From Polycladomyces zharkentensis (GTDB lineage Bacteria > Bacillota > Bacilli > Thermoactinomycetales > JIR-001), in NCBI RefSeq assembly GCF_016938855.1, contig NZ_JAFHAP010000011.1, forward strand, positions 1 through 64,000: DNA of 64,000 bases, read 5' to 3'. Below are positions 1 to 8,628 of this stretch, in pieces (position 1 is the first letter of the stretch; the number at the start of each line of letters is the position of its first letter). The notes under the pieces were generated by a model. It made no database searches, was not told the DNA's origin, and worked only from the letters and a program-made list of their open reading frames with translations. Position numbers and translations under genes: made by a program.

Positions 1-872
1 GCTTCCGGCTGACCAGCAATGTTTCCGAAGCTCTTTTTCTGATGGTGTCGTGTATCTCCGTGTGGTTTCGATGGACTCATGACCGGCCAATGCGGCTACG
101 TTTTGGACGGCAACTCCTTGGTCGATAAGACTCTTGCAGAAGGTATGGCGGAGGCAGTGGGCAGACACTTTATCGCTAAGGACTTTGAAGTGTCTTTCAA
201 GCTGTTGATGAATGGCCTGGCGGTTCAACGGCCTGCCTTCACGGGTAACAAACAGGCGGTCTGTTTCTGGATTCCCCCGGTGTTTCATCCATTCTTGATA
301 AGATTTGATGAGATCGTGGTTCATCGGAACCATACGCCACTTGCCACTTTTCCCTGCGTAACCCGCCAGTAGCGTTCATCAACAGCTGCCACATCGAGAT
401 CCCTTACTTCGCTGATCCGGAGACCGGCCTTCAGCATGAACATAAAGATGGCGAAATTTCTTGCCCGTTTCCATTCGTTCTTTTCGGATTCAATAGCACG
501 TTGAACCTTGGCCACTTCTTTCCGATCCAGCCAGCGGGGAGCCTCGTTTAATTTGGAAACCCGCTAACTTTAACATTCCGGGCGACATCTACTGTGGCAA
601 AACCCTGATCGACAAGACCAATACACCTTCAGTGAAGAGATTCGCTTGTTTATGGTGGTCGGATGTAGTTTGTCTTGGATCTGCATGTGTTGTCTCCAGT
701 CCTGGATGTCAAGAGCGGTGATGTTATCAGGTTCAAAATCATCGTTCACGCTCTCCGTGTACCATTTTTCAAAGAAGCGGACGGATCGAAGGTATACATC
801 AATAGTGGGAGTCCTTTTCCATTCTTCCTTCAGCCTGCTTTCAAACCTATCGAGGTAATTCACCCTGATCAC
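1..872 (-). pseudogene. Decayed tyrosine recombinase/integrase (XerC/D-like), runs off the window edge
   Basis: Read on the minus strand, three frames together make one phage-integrase-family protein. The N-terminal SAM-like core-binding domain lies at about 872–600. The start of the catalytic domain, with a 'LKAGLRISEVRDLD' box, lies at about 560–350. The C-terminal catalytic part at about 340–1 contains 'HCLRHTFCKSLIDQG' and 'LAGHESIETTRRYT', the conserved HxxR and late His region. The reading frame breaks near 630, 550 and 350, so at least three frameshifts separate these pieces and the gene cannot give an intact enzyme. The reading is still open at base 1, so the true end is outside. The family cuts and rejoins DNA at specific sites. 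This is probably the relic of an integrated element. Confidence 0.85.
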
Positions 873-900
873 CTCAGTTGAATCGTATTCTGTAAAGTAT

Positions 901-929
901 TTGCCTTAAAGTCCACTTGAAGGTATAAG
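901..929 (+). promoter_or_regulatory. Promoter with MerR-type dyad in the spacer
   Basis: A −35 TTGCCT (901–906) and a −10 TATAAG (924–929) are 17 bp apart. Almost the whole spacer is an inverted repeat, 904–923, of the form CCTTnAAGTcc/ggACTTnAAGG. MerR proteins bind dyads placed between −35 and −10, and the next gene downstream is a MerR regulator at 1038, so this is probably its own control region. Most MerR promoters have a 19-bp spacer; here it is 17, so repression or weak activation is possible. Confidence 0.6.
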
Positions 930-1037
930 ATGGTGATAAAAGCCGGCATTCTGACGATCACGATACGCCATACTTCATGATCCAACCTGACGGGTCATTG
1001 GGCTCCAAGATTTGATCAGGAGGTGAAAGAAGAGGTA

Positions 1038-1421
1038 ATGAGATCTTCGGCTGGAATTTCCGAAGGACCATGGACCATCAAGGATGTTGCAGAACGTGTG
1101 GGGTTAAGTGCCCATACCATTCGGTATTACGAGCAGGAAGGGTTACTGCCTTCACTAAAACGAGACCAACATGGAAACCGAATATTCGAGGAGAGAGATA
1201 TCGAATGGTTGGAGCTTGTCATTTGCCTGCGTGAAACGGGGATGCCTATCGCAGAAATTAGGCGCTATGTCGATTTAGGTATGGAGGGTGACCAAACAAT
1301 TCCAATGAGGAAGCAAATTTTGCAAAAACACAGGCAGATGTTGGAGAAAAAAATGGAAGAGATCAACAAGGCTTTGACTAAAATCGACAAAAAAATGAAA
1401 TGGTATGATTCGAAGAAATAG
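1038..1421 (+). CDS. MerR family transcriptional regulator (AdhR-like)
   Basis: This is a DNA-binding regulator of about 127 residues. Near the N-terminus is the MerR winged-helix signature 'TIKDVAERVGLSAHTIRYYE' with 'GLLP'. A long coiled-coil dimerisation helix follows and is very rich in Lys and Glu, ending in 'KIDKKMKWYD'. No C-terminal cysteine cluster is seen, so it is not a typical metal sensor. The shape resembles AdhR/YfmP-type MerR proteins, which control alcohol dehydrogenase and aldo-keto reductase genes in response to reactive aldehydes. AGGAGGTG at 1018–1025 suits the ATG at 1038 better than the overlapping GTG at 1023. It stands alone among dead recombinases, so its target is not adjacent. 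A dyad at 904–923 suggests autoregulation. Confidence 0.85.
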   Translation: MRSSAGISEGPWTIKDVAERVGLSAHTIRYYEQEGLLPSLKRDQHGNRIFEERDIEWLELVICLRETGMPIAEIRRYVDLGMEGDQTIPMRKQILQKHRQMLEKKMEEINKALTKIDKKMKWYDSKK

Positions 1422-1583
1422 AGGTAGCGAAGGCCGATTTTGAGGTCATTTGCTCAAGAAATGGAAAAATAACTGGAGATGACAGAGGGAACTCAAGTCA
1501 TTCGTATGAATAGTGAAAGGGGCGGAACCAGCAACCGACGGCCTGATGATCCACCAATGGAAAAGACCACCGCCCTTACACCC

Positions 1584-2082
1584 TCATTTGGACAAATAGC
1601 CGTAAAGTGTCCACTTGGACACCTGAAGCGTTTCACTAATCTTTTGGATGGAAAGGTTAGTGTCCTTCATGCGAGATTAAGCCATTTTCACTTTTCGTTC
1701 ATCATCACCCGTGACCGTTCACCCAATCTCCCTCTTGCACGAGCCGCGGCGGGACAAGCTTGTGTTCTCTCGTGGATGAACTCCCGTTCAGCAAGTGTCC
1801 CAAATACATGGAATATCATTTTGGTTCCATGTTTCCTGAAGACTGCGGAATCCGATACCTCTAATCAGGTGTTTCAGGGATCCCCCAGACGATCCAGCTT
1901 CCAAACAACCAGAGTGTCCCCTGCTCTCATGTAAATCAGGCATTCCTCCAACCCTTAACGTGCGAAATTTCCTCCGCTTGTCTTGTCAGTGAAAATTTTC
2001 TCATATCCATGCTGCCGAAGCGCATCCAATTGGAGATGCAGGTTTTGTTCATGTATTAAAGCCGTGCGTATCCGACTAGCAT
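1584..2082 (-). pseudogene. Decayed serine recombinase (resolvase/invertase family)
   Basis: On the minus strand, pieces in different frames assemble into a Tn3-resolvase/Pin-type protein. The start is 'MLVGYAR'. Next come 'EQNLHLQLDALRQHGYEKIF' and then 'AGDTLVVWKLDRLG'. A segment near 1790–1740 recalls 'GTLAEFERELIRERT'. The end is a helix-turn-helix, 'SIQKISETLQVSKWTLYGYL', stopping at 1584–1586. The frame shifts just after the start and several more times. The catalytic serine expected in an intact 'YxRvSt' start has been lost in this region. Such enzymes resolve cointegrates or invert DNA. It is non-functional debris and probably came with the flanking integrase relics. Confidence 0.8.
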
Positions 2083-2309
2083 TCGGTCTCCCCCCTTCGT
2101 TAATTTCATCTCATTGTCTCATAACTCATTATTGAATTTTGAGACCGAAAAAAAGCATGTTTGGCGGCAACACAGGGGGGTTCACGGAAAATATCAAAAA
2201 CATTCGTTTTTGAAACAAGAGAACGCAAAGGGATTTTGCTGTATACGGGGTAATACCAGCGTAGCTGTCACTAGGTGCAATCTAGCTTCCATAAATTCAA
2301 ACATCGTTA

Positions 2310-2650
2310 CTATCCAAATGTTTTTTCTACAGCTTCTTCAATATCTTTTAATGATGGGGCAGCATATCTCCTAGTAATGTTTACATCGCTATGTCCCACC
2401 AATTCAGCGACTGTTGCAATATCTATACCAGAAGAAACAAGTTCGCGTCCGTAAGTATGTCGTAACATATGGAGATTAGCGCCCAGTTTTTCAAAGATTC
2501 GTTGAACTGCCCGAATGGAAATACGTTTTTTAAAGTTGGAGAGAAACAATGCAGGATCGCCATCCTTCCGAGTTTCCAGGTAAACGGGAGGAATATAATC
2601 GTACAGTTCATTCTTTACCTAGTCGTGACGCACCTTATGATGTTCGCCAT
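2310..2650 (-). pseudogene. C-terminal fragment of a second tyrosine recombinase
   Basis: The open stretch 2549–2310 (minus) and its in-frame upstream extension to about 2620 give only the catalytic C-terminus of a XerD/IntI-like enzyme. 'LHMLRHTYGRELVSSGIDI' holds the HxxR pair. 'LVGHSDVNITRRYA' holds the later His and leads to the usual Tyr. A stop near 2625 lies in the upstream sequence, and the N-terminal and middle domains are missing. Its sequence differs from the integrase at 1–872, so it is a separate element remnant rather than a duplicate. Confidence 0.8.
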
Positions 2651-2719
2651 CATAAGGAAGAATTATATTTATTAAAAATAGGCTCTGTTAAACTTTAATG
2701 TTGATTACAAATTAAAATG

Positions 2720-2752
2720 AAAGACCACCTTTTGTATAGGAGTGGTCTTTTA
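2720..2752 (-). terminator. Rho-independent terminator after the yoaT-like gene (works both ways)
   Basis: AAAGACCAC at 2720–2728 pairs with GTGGTCTTT at 2742–2750, with A/T runs on both sides. It lies just downstream of the minus-strand gene ending at 2776. Confidence 0.75.
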
Positions 2753-2775
2753 CTTACTACGCTCATTCGTACCCT

Positions 2776-3621
2776 TTAACCTGTTCGCTTTATTTTGAGA
2801 AGATCTCGTTCCTTTAAATGATTATCAAACGCCTCTTGAACCTTATCCTTCTTGGGTGAAACAATTTTTCCCTTAACCTGCTTTAACGTCGCTACTATAA
2901 GAAAGCTAACAATCACTAATAAGAACCATGAACTCACCTTTCCTAGATGAACGAGACTCCATGCATCGGTTTGGTTTGGATATTCCCAAGCTCCAAAGAA
3001 CGTTGCGATATTTTCGGCTATCCATATAAAAAATCCGATGAGCACAAAAGAAAGTGCGAGTGGCATACGGTAACGAGTTCCATCAACCTCGAATGTGACC
3101 CATGATTGCCAAAAGACGATAATTACAAGTCCAGATAACCACCAACGAATGTCAATCCAATAATGGTGGGTGAAAAAATTCAAATAAATCGCAGCTGCAA
3201 GAGGTACAACTACCAAAAACGGTGGCCACTTAACCAGTTCAACCTTAAGCCTCCTCCACGCCTGGCAAAGATAACTCGCTACACTTGCGTACATGAATCC
3301 ACTATACAAAGGCACTCCAAAAATTTTGAAATATCCTTCCTCTGGATAAGACCAGGAGCCCATATGTACCTTGAAAAGTTCAAGAGCAAGTCCAATAAGG
3401 TGGAACAATGTGATAACCTTTAGTTCATCCCGTGTTTCAAGCCCAGAACGCACCATCCACCACTGCATCAGAAGGCAGATGATGAGCAGCCAGTCATACC
3501 GTGGTAGGAAGGGAAGTGGCATGAATTTTGTAAAAGCCAAAGAGGCAAAAATTACGACAGGAAACAAACATGATAGGGCCTGCTCCCAACCAAAACGAAC
3601 GAGTTGTTTTAGTGCTCTCAT
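2776..3621 (-). CDS. yoaT: DUF817 family integral membrane protein (YoaT-like)
   Basis: This is a polytopic membrane protein of about 281 residues. Many hydrophobic segments run through the chain, with aromatic motifs such as 'FGWEQALSCLFPVVIFASLA' near the start and 'HYWIDIRWWLSGLVIIVFW' in the middle. It matches the DUF817 family typified by B. subtilis YoaT, whose function is unknown. I chose the ATG at 3621 because family members begin close to this point and GGTGG lies upstream. A TTG at 3660 would add 13 residues. It is the last gene of a three-gene minus-strand operon with a YozG-like regulator and a YoaS-like membrane protein. A terminator follows at 2752–2720. Confidence 0.85.
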   Translation of the reverse strand: MRALKQLVRFGWEQALSCLFPVVIFASLAFTKFMPLPFLPRYDWLLIICLLMQWWMVRSGLETRDELKVITLFHLIGLALELFKVHMGSWSYPEEGYFKIFGVPLYSGFMYASVASYLCQAWRRLKVELVKWPPFLVVVPLAAAIYLNFFTHHYWIDIRWWLSGLVIIVFWQSWVTFEVDGTRYRMPLALSFVLIGFFIWIAENIATFFGAWEYPNQTDAWSLVHLGKVSSWFLLVIVSFLIVATLKQVKGKIVSPKKDKVQEAFDNHLKERDLLKIKRTG

Positions 3622-3680
3622 GCATAGGTTCACCACCGAATAACTTTCTTTACCTTTCAATGTTAAATATTCCTGCTTGA

Positions 3681-3902
3681 TTAATCTTGGGTGTCTTCAT
3701 CACTTCGGTATTCTAAAATATCTCCAGGCTGACATTCTAAAGCCTTACAAATCGCATCTAAAGTGGATAATCGAATCGCTTTTGCCTTACCGTTTTTCAA
3801 TATAGAAAGATTAGCGATCGTTATTCCAACCCTCTCCGAAAGTTCTGTAAGGCTCATTTTCCTTTTGGCCAGCATTACATCAAGATTGATTATAATTGCC
3901 AA
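3681..3902 (-). CDS. yozG: Small XRE/Cro-type HTH regulator (YozG-like)
   Basis: This 73-residue protein is a single Cro/C1 helix-turn-helix domain, containing 'MSLTELSERVGITIANLSIL', then 'KNGKAKAIRLSTLDAICKAL' and 'CQPGDILEY'. This signature is typical of small regulators encoded beside DUF2975 membrane proteins, such as B. subtilis YozG next to YoaS. GAGGTG lies 6–8 bases before a TTG at 3902, and the B. subtilis protein starts at the same place ('MAIIxNxDVMLAKRKMS'), so TTG is preferred over the GTG at 3911. It starts about 10 bases after the YoaS-like stop, so the two are translated from one transcript. It probably autoregulates the operon together with its membrane partner. Confidence 0.88.
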   Translation of the reverse strand: MAIIINLDVMLAKRKMSLTELSERVGITIANLSILKNGKAKAIRLSTLDAICKALECQPGDILEYRSDEDTQD

Positions 3903-3912
3903 GTTATTCACC

Positions 3913-4395
3913 TCAGATCGTTAAATCATTTTCTGATTTTATATCTATGGCAGCTTTTAACAGCTTTTGAAGAACAGCAGCAAAGACTGCAATAATCGTT
4001 GAAGCAAAAATAATGCCAAATCCGATTAGCATGATACCTGGGGCGTCTTCTGACTTCGAAACGATATAGAAGAATGGCAAACCTGGCACATACAAGATAC
4101 TGATTGTGATTGCACAGTATTTTATATTCTTTAAAGCCTTTACAGATAATTCCGAGAAAGCTTTGTTCTTATCAATATAACTTAAAAGTTTAAAAGCCTG
4201 ATACAGAGCGAAGAAAAATGGTATCGCCGATACATACATAACTATTAAAAAGCCATAAAGTACATAAGCGAACTCCGAATTACTTTCTGTTGCTTCTTTA
4301 GCTAACATAGGCAACCCAAATATACACAAAGCAAGAACTGGAGTTCCGATAATACAAACAGCTATTTTTAAAAACAATGTTGTTCCTTGTTTCAT
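3913..4395 (-). CDS. yoaS: DUF2975 membrane protein (YoaS-like)
   Basis: This membrane protein of about 160 residues has four hydrophobic segments: an N-terminal 'LFLKIAVCIIGTPVLALCIF', one near 'FAYVLYGFLIVMYVSAIPFF', one near 'CAITISILYVPGLPFFYIV', and a C-terminal 'IMLIGFGIIFASTIIAVFAA'. This is the DUF2975 arrangement. AGGAGAGG at about 4403–4410 sits correctly upstream of the ATG at 4395. A GTG at 4404 overlaps the ribosome binding site and is unlikely. DUF2975 proteins are usually paired with a YozG-type HTH protein, as here. The role is unknown. A membrane-sequestered regulator pair is a reasonable inference but not shown. Confidence 0.85.
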   Translation of the reverse strand: MKQGTTLFLKIAVCIIGTPVLALCIFGLPMLAKEATESNSEFAYVLYGFLIVMYVSAIPFFFALYQAFKLLSYIDKNKAFSELSVKALKNIKYCAITISILYVPGLPFFYIVSKSEDAPGIMLIGFGIIFASTIIAVFAAVLQKLLKAAIDIKSENDLTI

Positions 4396-4597
4396 AAAAA
4401 GCACCTCTCCTATTTATTTTATATTTTCAATTCGATTTTAACAGGATATTTATCGATTTGCAATAAATTCTTATCGCGCCCCAATCGGTATAGAAAATAT
4501 GGTGCCACTACACCAATGAGGGGTAGAGACGCCCTAAGTCAATATAAATGTGCTAAACAAAGATTCAAAAAGACAATAGCGAGCCTGAGGTGAATAT

Positions 4598-4885
4598 TTG
4601 GCAACATATTACAGGTGGAGGAGCCAGGGAGCTCGGCCCCGGGCTCCGGAGGGAGTAGCGCGAAAAGGATCGTGGCAAGGAAAGCTTTTGCCTGTCCGGA
4701 TGAATGGTGAGACCGGTCTGCTGATGATGAAAGAGAAGCGTGTGTCCATGGCCGTCTGTTTTGAATGGGAGCCGGGTGAGTACCAGATTGCGCGCATTTA
4801 TATGGTGCTGAATCCAGATAAACTGAAAAAGTTGCAGAAGGTGTCACAAAACAGGCCGGAAGATTGTTTTTATCTACGAAAGTGA
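4598..4885 (+). pseudogene. C-terminal fragment of a SigJ/ECF41-type sigma factor
   Basis: The open stretch lacks any sigma region 2 or 4. Its end, 'RMNGETGLLMM' followed by 'IARIYMVLNPDKLKKL', is the SnoaL-like C-terminal extension of ECF41 (SigJ) sigma factors, including the 'NPDKL' motif. The first 30 residues are unconvincing and probably out of frame. ECF41 sigma genes are usually next to a carboxymuconolactone-decarboxylase or other oxidoreductase gene, and a fragment of exactly that type follows at 4914. This supports reading both as the remains of one regulator–enzyme pair. Confidence 0.55.
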
Positions 4886-4913
4886 TTCTTCTAAGTACTG
4901 GGGGGCATATCCG

Positions 4914-5120
4914 ATGAAACTGCGCATGAACTTCCGAACTGCAAACCCGGAAGCTGTTCAAACCATGCTTCAGCTGTTCGTGAGAAATAGCGGCCTAGAC
5001 CCGAAGCTTTTCGAACTGATCAAAATCAGAGTGTCCCAAATCAATGGCTGTACATTTTGCCTCGACATGCATGTCAAGGATTTTCGGTTTCAAAGATCAG
5101 CCTGTATTGATCCAATCTAA
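4914..5120 (+). pseudogene. Truncated carboxymuconolactone decarboxylase/AhpD-like protein
   Basis: The first about 45 residues read as a CMD-family protein. They run from a start near 'MKLRMNFRTANPEAVQTMLQ' to 'RVSQINGCTFCLDMHVKD', which carries the CxxC redox motif typical of AhpD-like peroxidases. After 'MHVKD' the match stops abruptly and a stop codon comes about 13 codons later, so the rest of the roughly 150-residue family length has been lost by deletion. A good GGGG-type ribosome binding site precedes the start. It lies directly after an ECF41-like sigma fragment, its usual neighbour. Confidence 0.65.
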
Positions 5121-5340
5121 ACACCGTTATCTGCTGAGCGGATGTACGCCCCTCTACCGTGTCAGCAACAAGATGCGGCCGTTCTTCTCGGTCCTCAGGT
5201 CGAGCCGTCCGATTTAAAATGGCGGCAAAATCGTTCCGAGCTTGGGAACGAGCCCGTCCGATCAGCTCTTTTCGGACGGGTTTCGTCATGTTTTCTTGTG
5301 CTTTTCCGTTCTCGATTCTACCCAAAACTTTACCTAAAAA

Positions 5341-5386
5341 GCCGCCTTTCATCCCATGGTTTCAAACGAGGGATGAAAGACGGCAG
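5341..5386. repeat. Strong hairpin resembling an IS200/IS605 subterminal end
   Basis: GCCGCCTTTCATCCC pairs with GGGATGAAAGACGGC across a 14-base loop, with no U-tract on either side. Hairpins with a 'GGGATGAAAGnCG' arm are common at IS200/IS605-type ends. The surrounding DNA (5121–5590) has no recognisable gene. The link to a transposon is inference. Confidence 0.4.
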
Positions 5387-5596
5387 TGCTTAGTACAGAT
5401 GCTATGATGTCACGCCGTCCAACAACACCTTGAATGCAAGTGACCAGGCGACCATCAGCAGAAGCAGTGTTAACAGGGTGATCGTTTCCGTCCTGTGCAA
5501 CACCTCCTTTACTCCGCCGGCTGACGAAGAAAGGAACGCCGGTCTTTTTTCTTTTTTGGGAAGGAAACCGGGGGCAAATGCGGAAATGTTCATACG

Positions 5597-6759
5597 ATGT
5601 TGCCGGGCAAGCTGTCGCGGGAAATCCGGGGGATTGTACCTCTTCTGCATTCAAGGGATATATGTATTTTTGGCACGTCCAACCTGAAACGGGCCGAGAA
5701 AATCGCGTCTCGTTTGAAGAAGGGATTGGGCAGTGTGCGGATCAGCCGTTTCCAGAGTCGAGAAGTGCGAAAGCATTGAAAACGACGATGCAAGTAAAAA
5801 CTCGTTACAAAAATCATCCGGGCTAAGACGGAGCCAGCGTGGATGGATGTGGGTTGCCACGTCAGATGAAGGAGAAGGCTCACGGCGTTCCGTGGGAGCG
5901 CCTGCGGCGCTTCAGTCGAGTGGAGCAAGTCACGTTACTATGAAGAAAGCGTGCAAAATGCCGATCTGTATATTGTGCAGGTTTTTTCCCATCCGATCAA
6001 CGATCATCTGATGGAACTCTTGATCATGGCGGATGCCGCCGGAAGGGATTGCGCCCGCAGCATCCATGCGGTGATTCCGTACTTCGGTTATGCGTGACAG
6101 GAGAAGAAAGACGCGCCACGGGAGCCGATCACGGCCAAAGTGGCGGCCGAGTCACCACCATCGATTGGCACGCACCTGCCATCCAAGGTTTTCACACGCC
6201 CGTCGATCATCCGACCGCACTGGATCAAATGACGGAACATCACAAAACCGGCGGTGGTCTCTCCAGACGCGGGAAGAGCCAAAATGGCGGAAAAACCGGC
6301 CACGTATCCGGATGCACCGTTCGCAATGATGATGAAAAGCGACCAGCTCTATCATACGACGGCGATTACGCATATTATCGGCGAGGTCGAGGGAAGAACC
6401 CTCATCATCATCGAGGATAGGATCGATACCGGCGGCACGATCGTGAGTGTCGTGGAGGGATTGCTGGCCAAAGACGCTCGGGAACACAAATGAAACATAT
6501 TTCGCTGGAAATTCCCAAGCATAAGCTTGTTGAGCCGAACCGGCATTTGTGTGTGCCACCCATCCCGTTTTTTCCGATCATGTGTAGAGCGGTTGGCCCA
6601 TCCCGGCATCCGGTGGTCGTCACGGACATCTTGCCGTTGCCTGAGGCGGTGTCCTTTCCCAAACGGTATGTATTGTCGATGGCGGTGTTGTTGGCGAAGG
6701 CAATCGATCCCACCGAACGGGGAGGGTCGATCAGCACATTGTTGCTCAAGGGAATGTAA
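5597..6759 (+). pseudogene. Decayed ribose-phosphate pyrophosphokinase (Prs paralogue)
   Basis: Fragments in several frames follow the order of PRPP synthetase. First, 'IFGTSNLKRAEKIASRL' and 'SVRISRFQS' match the N-terminal substrate region. Next, about 5960–6100 gives 'PINDHLMELLIMADAAGRD' and 'AVIPYFGYA'. Then come 'EPITAKVAAE' and 'VVSPDAG'. At about 6390–6470 is 'GRTLIIIEDRIDTGGTIVSV', the PRPP-binding loop with one acidic residue changed from the usual DDxxDT. The end, 'VVVTDILPLPE' and 'YVLSMAVLLAKAI', is the family C-terminus. Frameshifts and stops break it in at least four places. An intact prs is expected elsewhere, so this is a dead second copy. Confidence 0.85.
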
Positions 6760-6774
6760 ACCCGTGTGAAATTG

Positions 6775-6783
6775 TGGTATAAT
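6775..6783 (+). promoter_or_regulatory. Extended −10 promoter for the TPR–thioredoxin genes
   Basis: TG-n-TATAAT, a perfect extended −10, lies about 65 bases upstream of the ATG at 6849. The −35 (TGTAAA at 6755–6760) is weak, as expected for an extended −10 promoter. Confidence 0.6.
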
Positions 6784-6848
6784 CTTTCCAAAGTTGATCA
6801 CCAAATACCGACCACCAGCTTGTATCAGGTGCTGGGTGGGGGGAAAAC

Positions 6849-8582
6849 ATGAAAAAGCAAGAAGCAAAATGGCGAAACCAATCGAGGAAAGTCGTTCGGC
6901 TTCGCATGGATGCCGGTTTTTTCTTTGAGCGGGCGGTTCGCTCGCTGGACAAGCAAAACTACCCCAAAGCATTGAAATATTTCCGTCTGGCAGTGGAGAA
7001 GGAACCGGACAATCCCATCAATCACTGTAATTTGGCGGGGATTTTATCCGAGATGGGACGGTTCGAGGAATCCAATGAAGTGTTGGAAACCGTGCTAAAC
7101 GAAATCGATCCGGAATTGCACGAGTGTTATTTCTACATGGCAAATAATGCGGCCAATATGGATGAGTTCGAGTTGGCCGAAGAATATTTGGTCACCTATT
7201 TGGAGAAAGACCCTGACGGCGAGTTTGCCGAAGAGGCTGAAGAAATGCTGCAGATGCTGGCCTACGAACTGGGGCGGCCTCCGCGTCGTCCGGAGCGTGT
7301 GGATCGTCCGGAATGGTTCGTCAAGCACGATACGGCCCGCAAACATTTGGAAGAAGGGCGCTTCGTTCTGGCCACTCAACTGCTGGAGGAATTGGTTGAG
7401 GCGTATCCTGACTTTTTGGCAGCACGTAACAATCTGGCATTGGCGTATTATTACACGGGCCAGTTTCAGCGGGCGGTGGACACCATCCACCAGGTGCTGG
7501 AGACAGACCCGGGCAATCTGCATGCATTGTGTAACTTGGCCGTGCTGTATCAGCATCTGGGTCGTGAATCAGAACGGGACCGGTTGGTTGGCATGTTGAA
7601 AAAGCTCGTTCCCACGCATGTGGAGCATTTGTACAAACTGGCCACCACATTGGGCATTCTGGGCGAACACGAAGTCGCTTACGAAACATTCCACCGTCTG
7701 CTTCGGATGGAGGGTCAGCCTGAACCCAGCTTGTATCATTATCTTGCGGCCGCATCGATGAATACAGGTCGCTGGCGCAAGGCACAAAAGTACTGGAGCA
7801 TCGCAGCCGAGATGGACCCTGACTCTCCCGTGCCCCGGTACTATCTGGACTTGCTGCGGGAATGGCGACTTGAGCGGCGGAAGCTTCCGCTGATCAGCTA
7901 CCATTATCAAGTGCCGTTTCACGAGCAGGCAAAGTCAACGGAGGATCAGACGAACCCCGTTCCTGAGCAATTCCGTGTCAACCCTTTGGTTCGTTCGTCG
8001 TTTTACTGGGCTCTCCAACACGGAGACAAGGAGACGAAACAGCAAATCTTGCAGTTGTTGGGCTGGATGGCGGATGAGGAAGTGGAGCAGATCCTGCGTC
8101 AGTTCCTGTTGAGTCCGGATCACGAAGATGAACTGAAGAAAACGGCCCTGATGATTTTGTATCAGATAGGGGCAAAAGGTCCTTACCATGTCCTGCTGGA
8201 TGGTGCAGAACGCGTCATCTCGGCAGAACAACTGGCCAAGCAGGCCGGTGAGATTCAAGTATGGCGTCAAGTGCTGGAATGCTGTTTCGGCCACATGAAA
8301 GGCTGTTATCCTGAGGCGTTGCTCCAAGACGCGCAGATCTTGTGGACTGCCTTTTTGACACAAAAGCAAAAGGAGTTGCCCACCGTCAGAAAGGTGGAAG
8401 GATGGGCAGCTGCCTTGGAATATGTGATCGCCAAGCTGCACGGACAAGGGCGGACACAAACAGAAGTGGCGGAAAAATACGGCGTATCCCCGTCCACGGT
8501 CGGCCGACACGCTCGCCAGATGGAACAAACCTGTGCACTGAGTCGCCATTTCAAGGAGATTTCCACCCGTTCAACCGAGTAA
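6849..8582 (+). CDS. Tetratricopeptide-repeat protein with C-terminal HTH-like segment (YvcD-like)
   Basis: This is a soluble protein of 577 residues with no signal peptide. Residues about 15–330 are a series of TPR units, for example 'YPKALKYFRLAVEKEPDNPI' and 'GQFQRAVDTIHQVLETDPGN', which form a protein-binding superhelix. The C-terminal quarter is not TPR. It has HEAT-like helices and ends with 'TQTEVAEKYGVSPSTVGRHA', which looks like a helix-turn-helix. In B. subtilis a TPR protein (YvcD) lies next to trxB in the same way. GGTGGGGGG lies 6–8 bases before the ATG. A thioredoxin gene follows after 46 bases, so the two are probably co-transcribed. The partner and exact role are unknown. Confidence 0.85.
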   Translation: MKKQEAKWRNQSRKVVRLRMDAGFFFERAVRSLDKQNYPKALKYFRLAVEKEPDNPINHCNLAGILSEMGRFEESNEVLETVLNEIDPELHECYFYMANNAANMDEFELAEEYLVTYLEKDPDGEFAEEAEEMLQMLAYELGRPPRRPERVDRPEWFVKHDTARKHLEEGRFVLATQLLEELVEAYPDFLAARNNLALAYYYTGQFQRAVDTIHQVLETDPGNLHALCNLAVLYQHLGRESERDRLVGMLKKLVPTHVEHLYKLATTLGILGEHEVAYETFHRLLRMEGQPEPSLYHYLAAASMNTGRWRKAQKYWSIAAEMDPDSPVPRYYLDLLREWRLERRKLPLISYHYQVPFHEQAKSTEDQTNPVPEQFRVNPLVRSSFYWALQHGDKETKQQILQLLGWMADEEVEQILRQFLLSPDHEDELKKTALMILYQIGAKGPYHVLLDGAERVISAEQLAKQAGEIQVWRQVLECCFGHMKGCYPEALLQDAQILWTAFLTQKQKELPTVRKVEGWAAALEYVIAKLHGQGRTQTEVAEKYGVSPSTVGRHARQMEQTCALSRHFKEISTRSTE

Positions 8583-8628
8583 ACGGCATCTGGCGTTGGC
8601 ATCGTGAGGTTGTAAGGGGGAGTGTGCG

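Noticed and set aside
1479-1934. 151-codon plus-strand frame with no family
   Set aside because: It is the complement of the decayed serine recombinase, whose motifs are clear on the minus strand.
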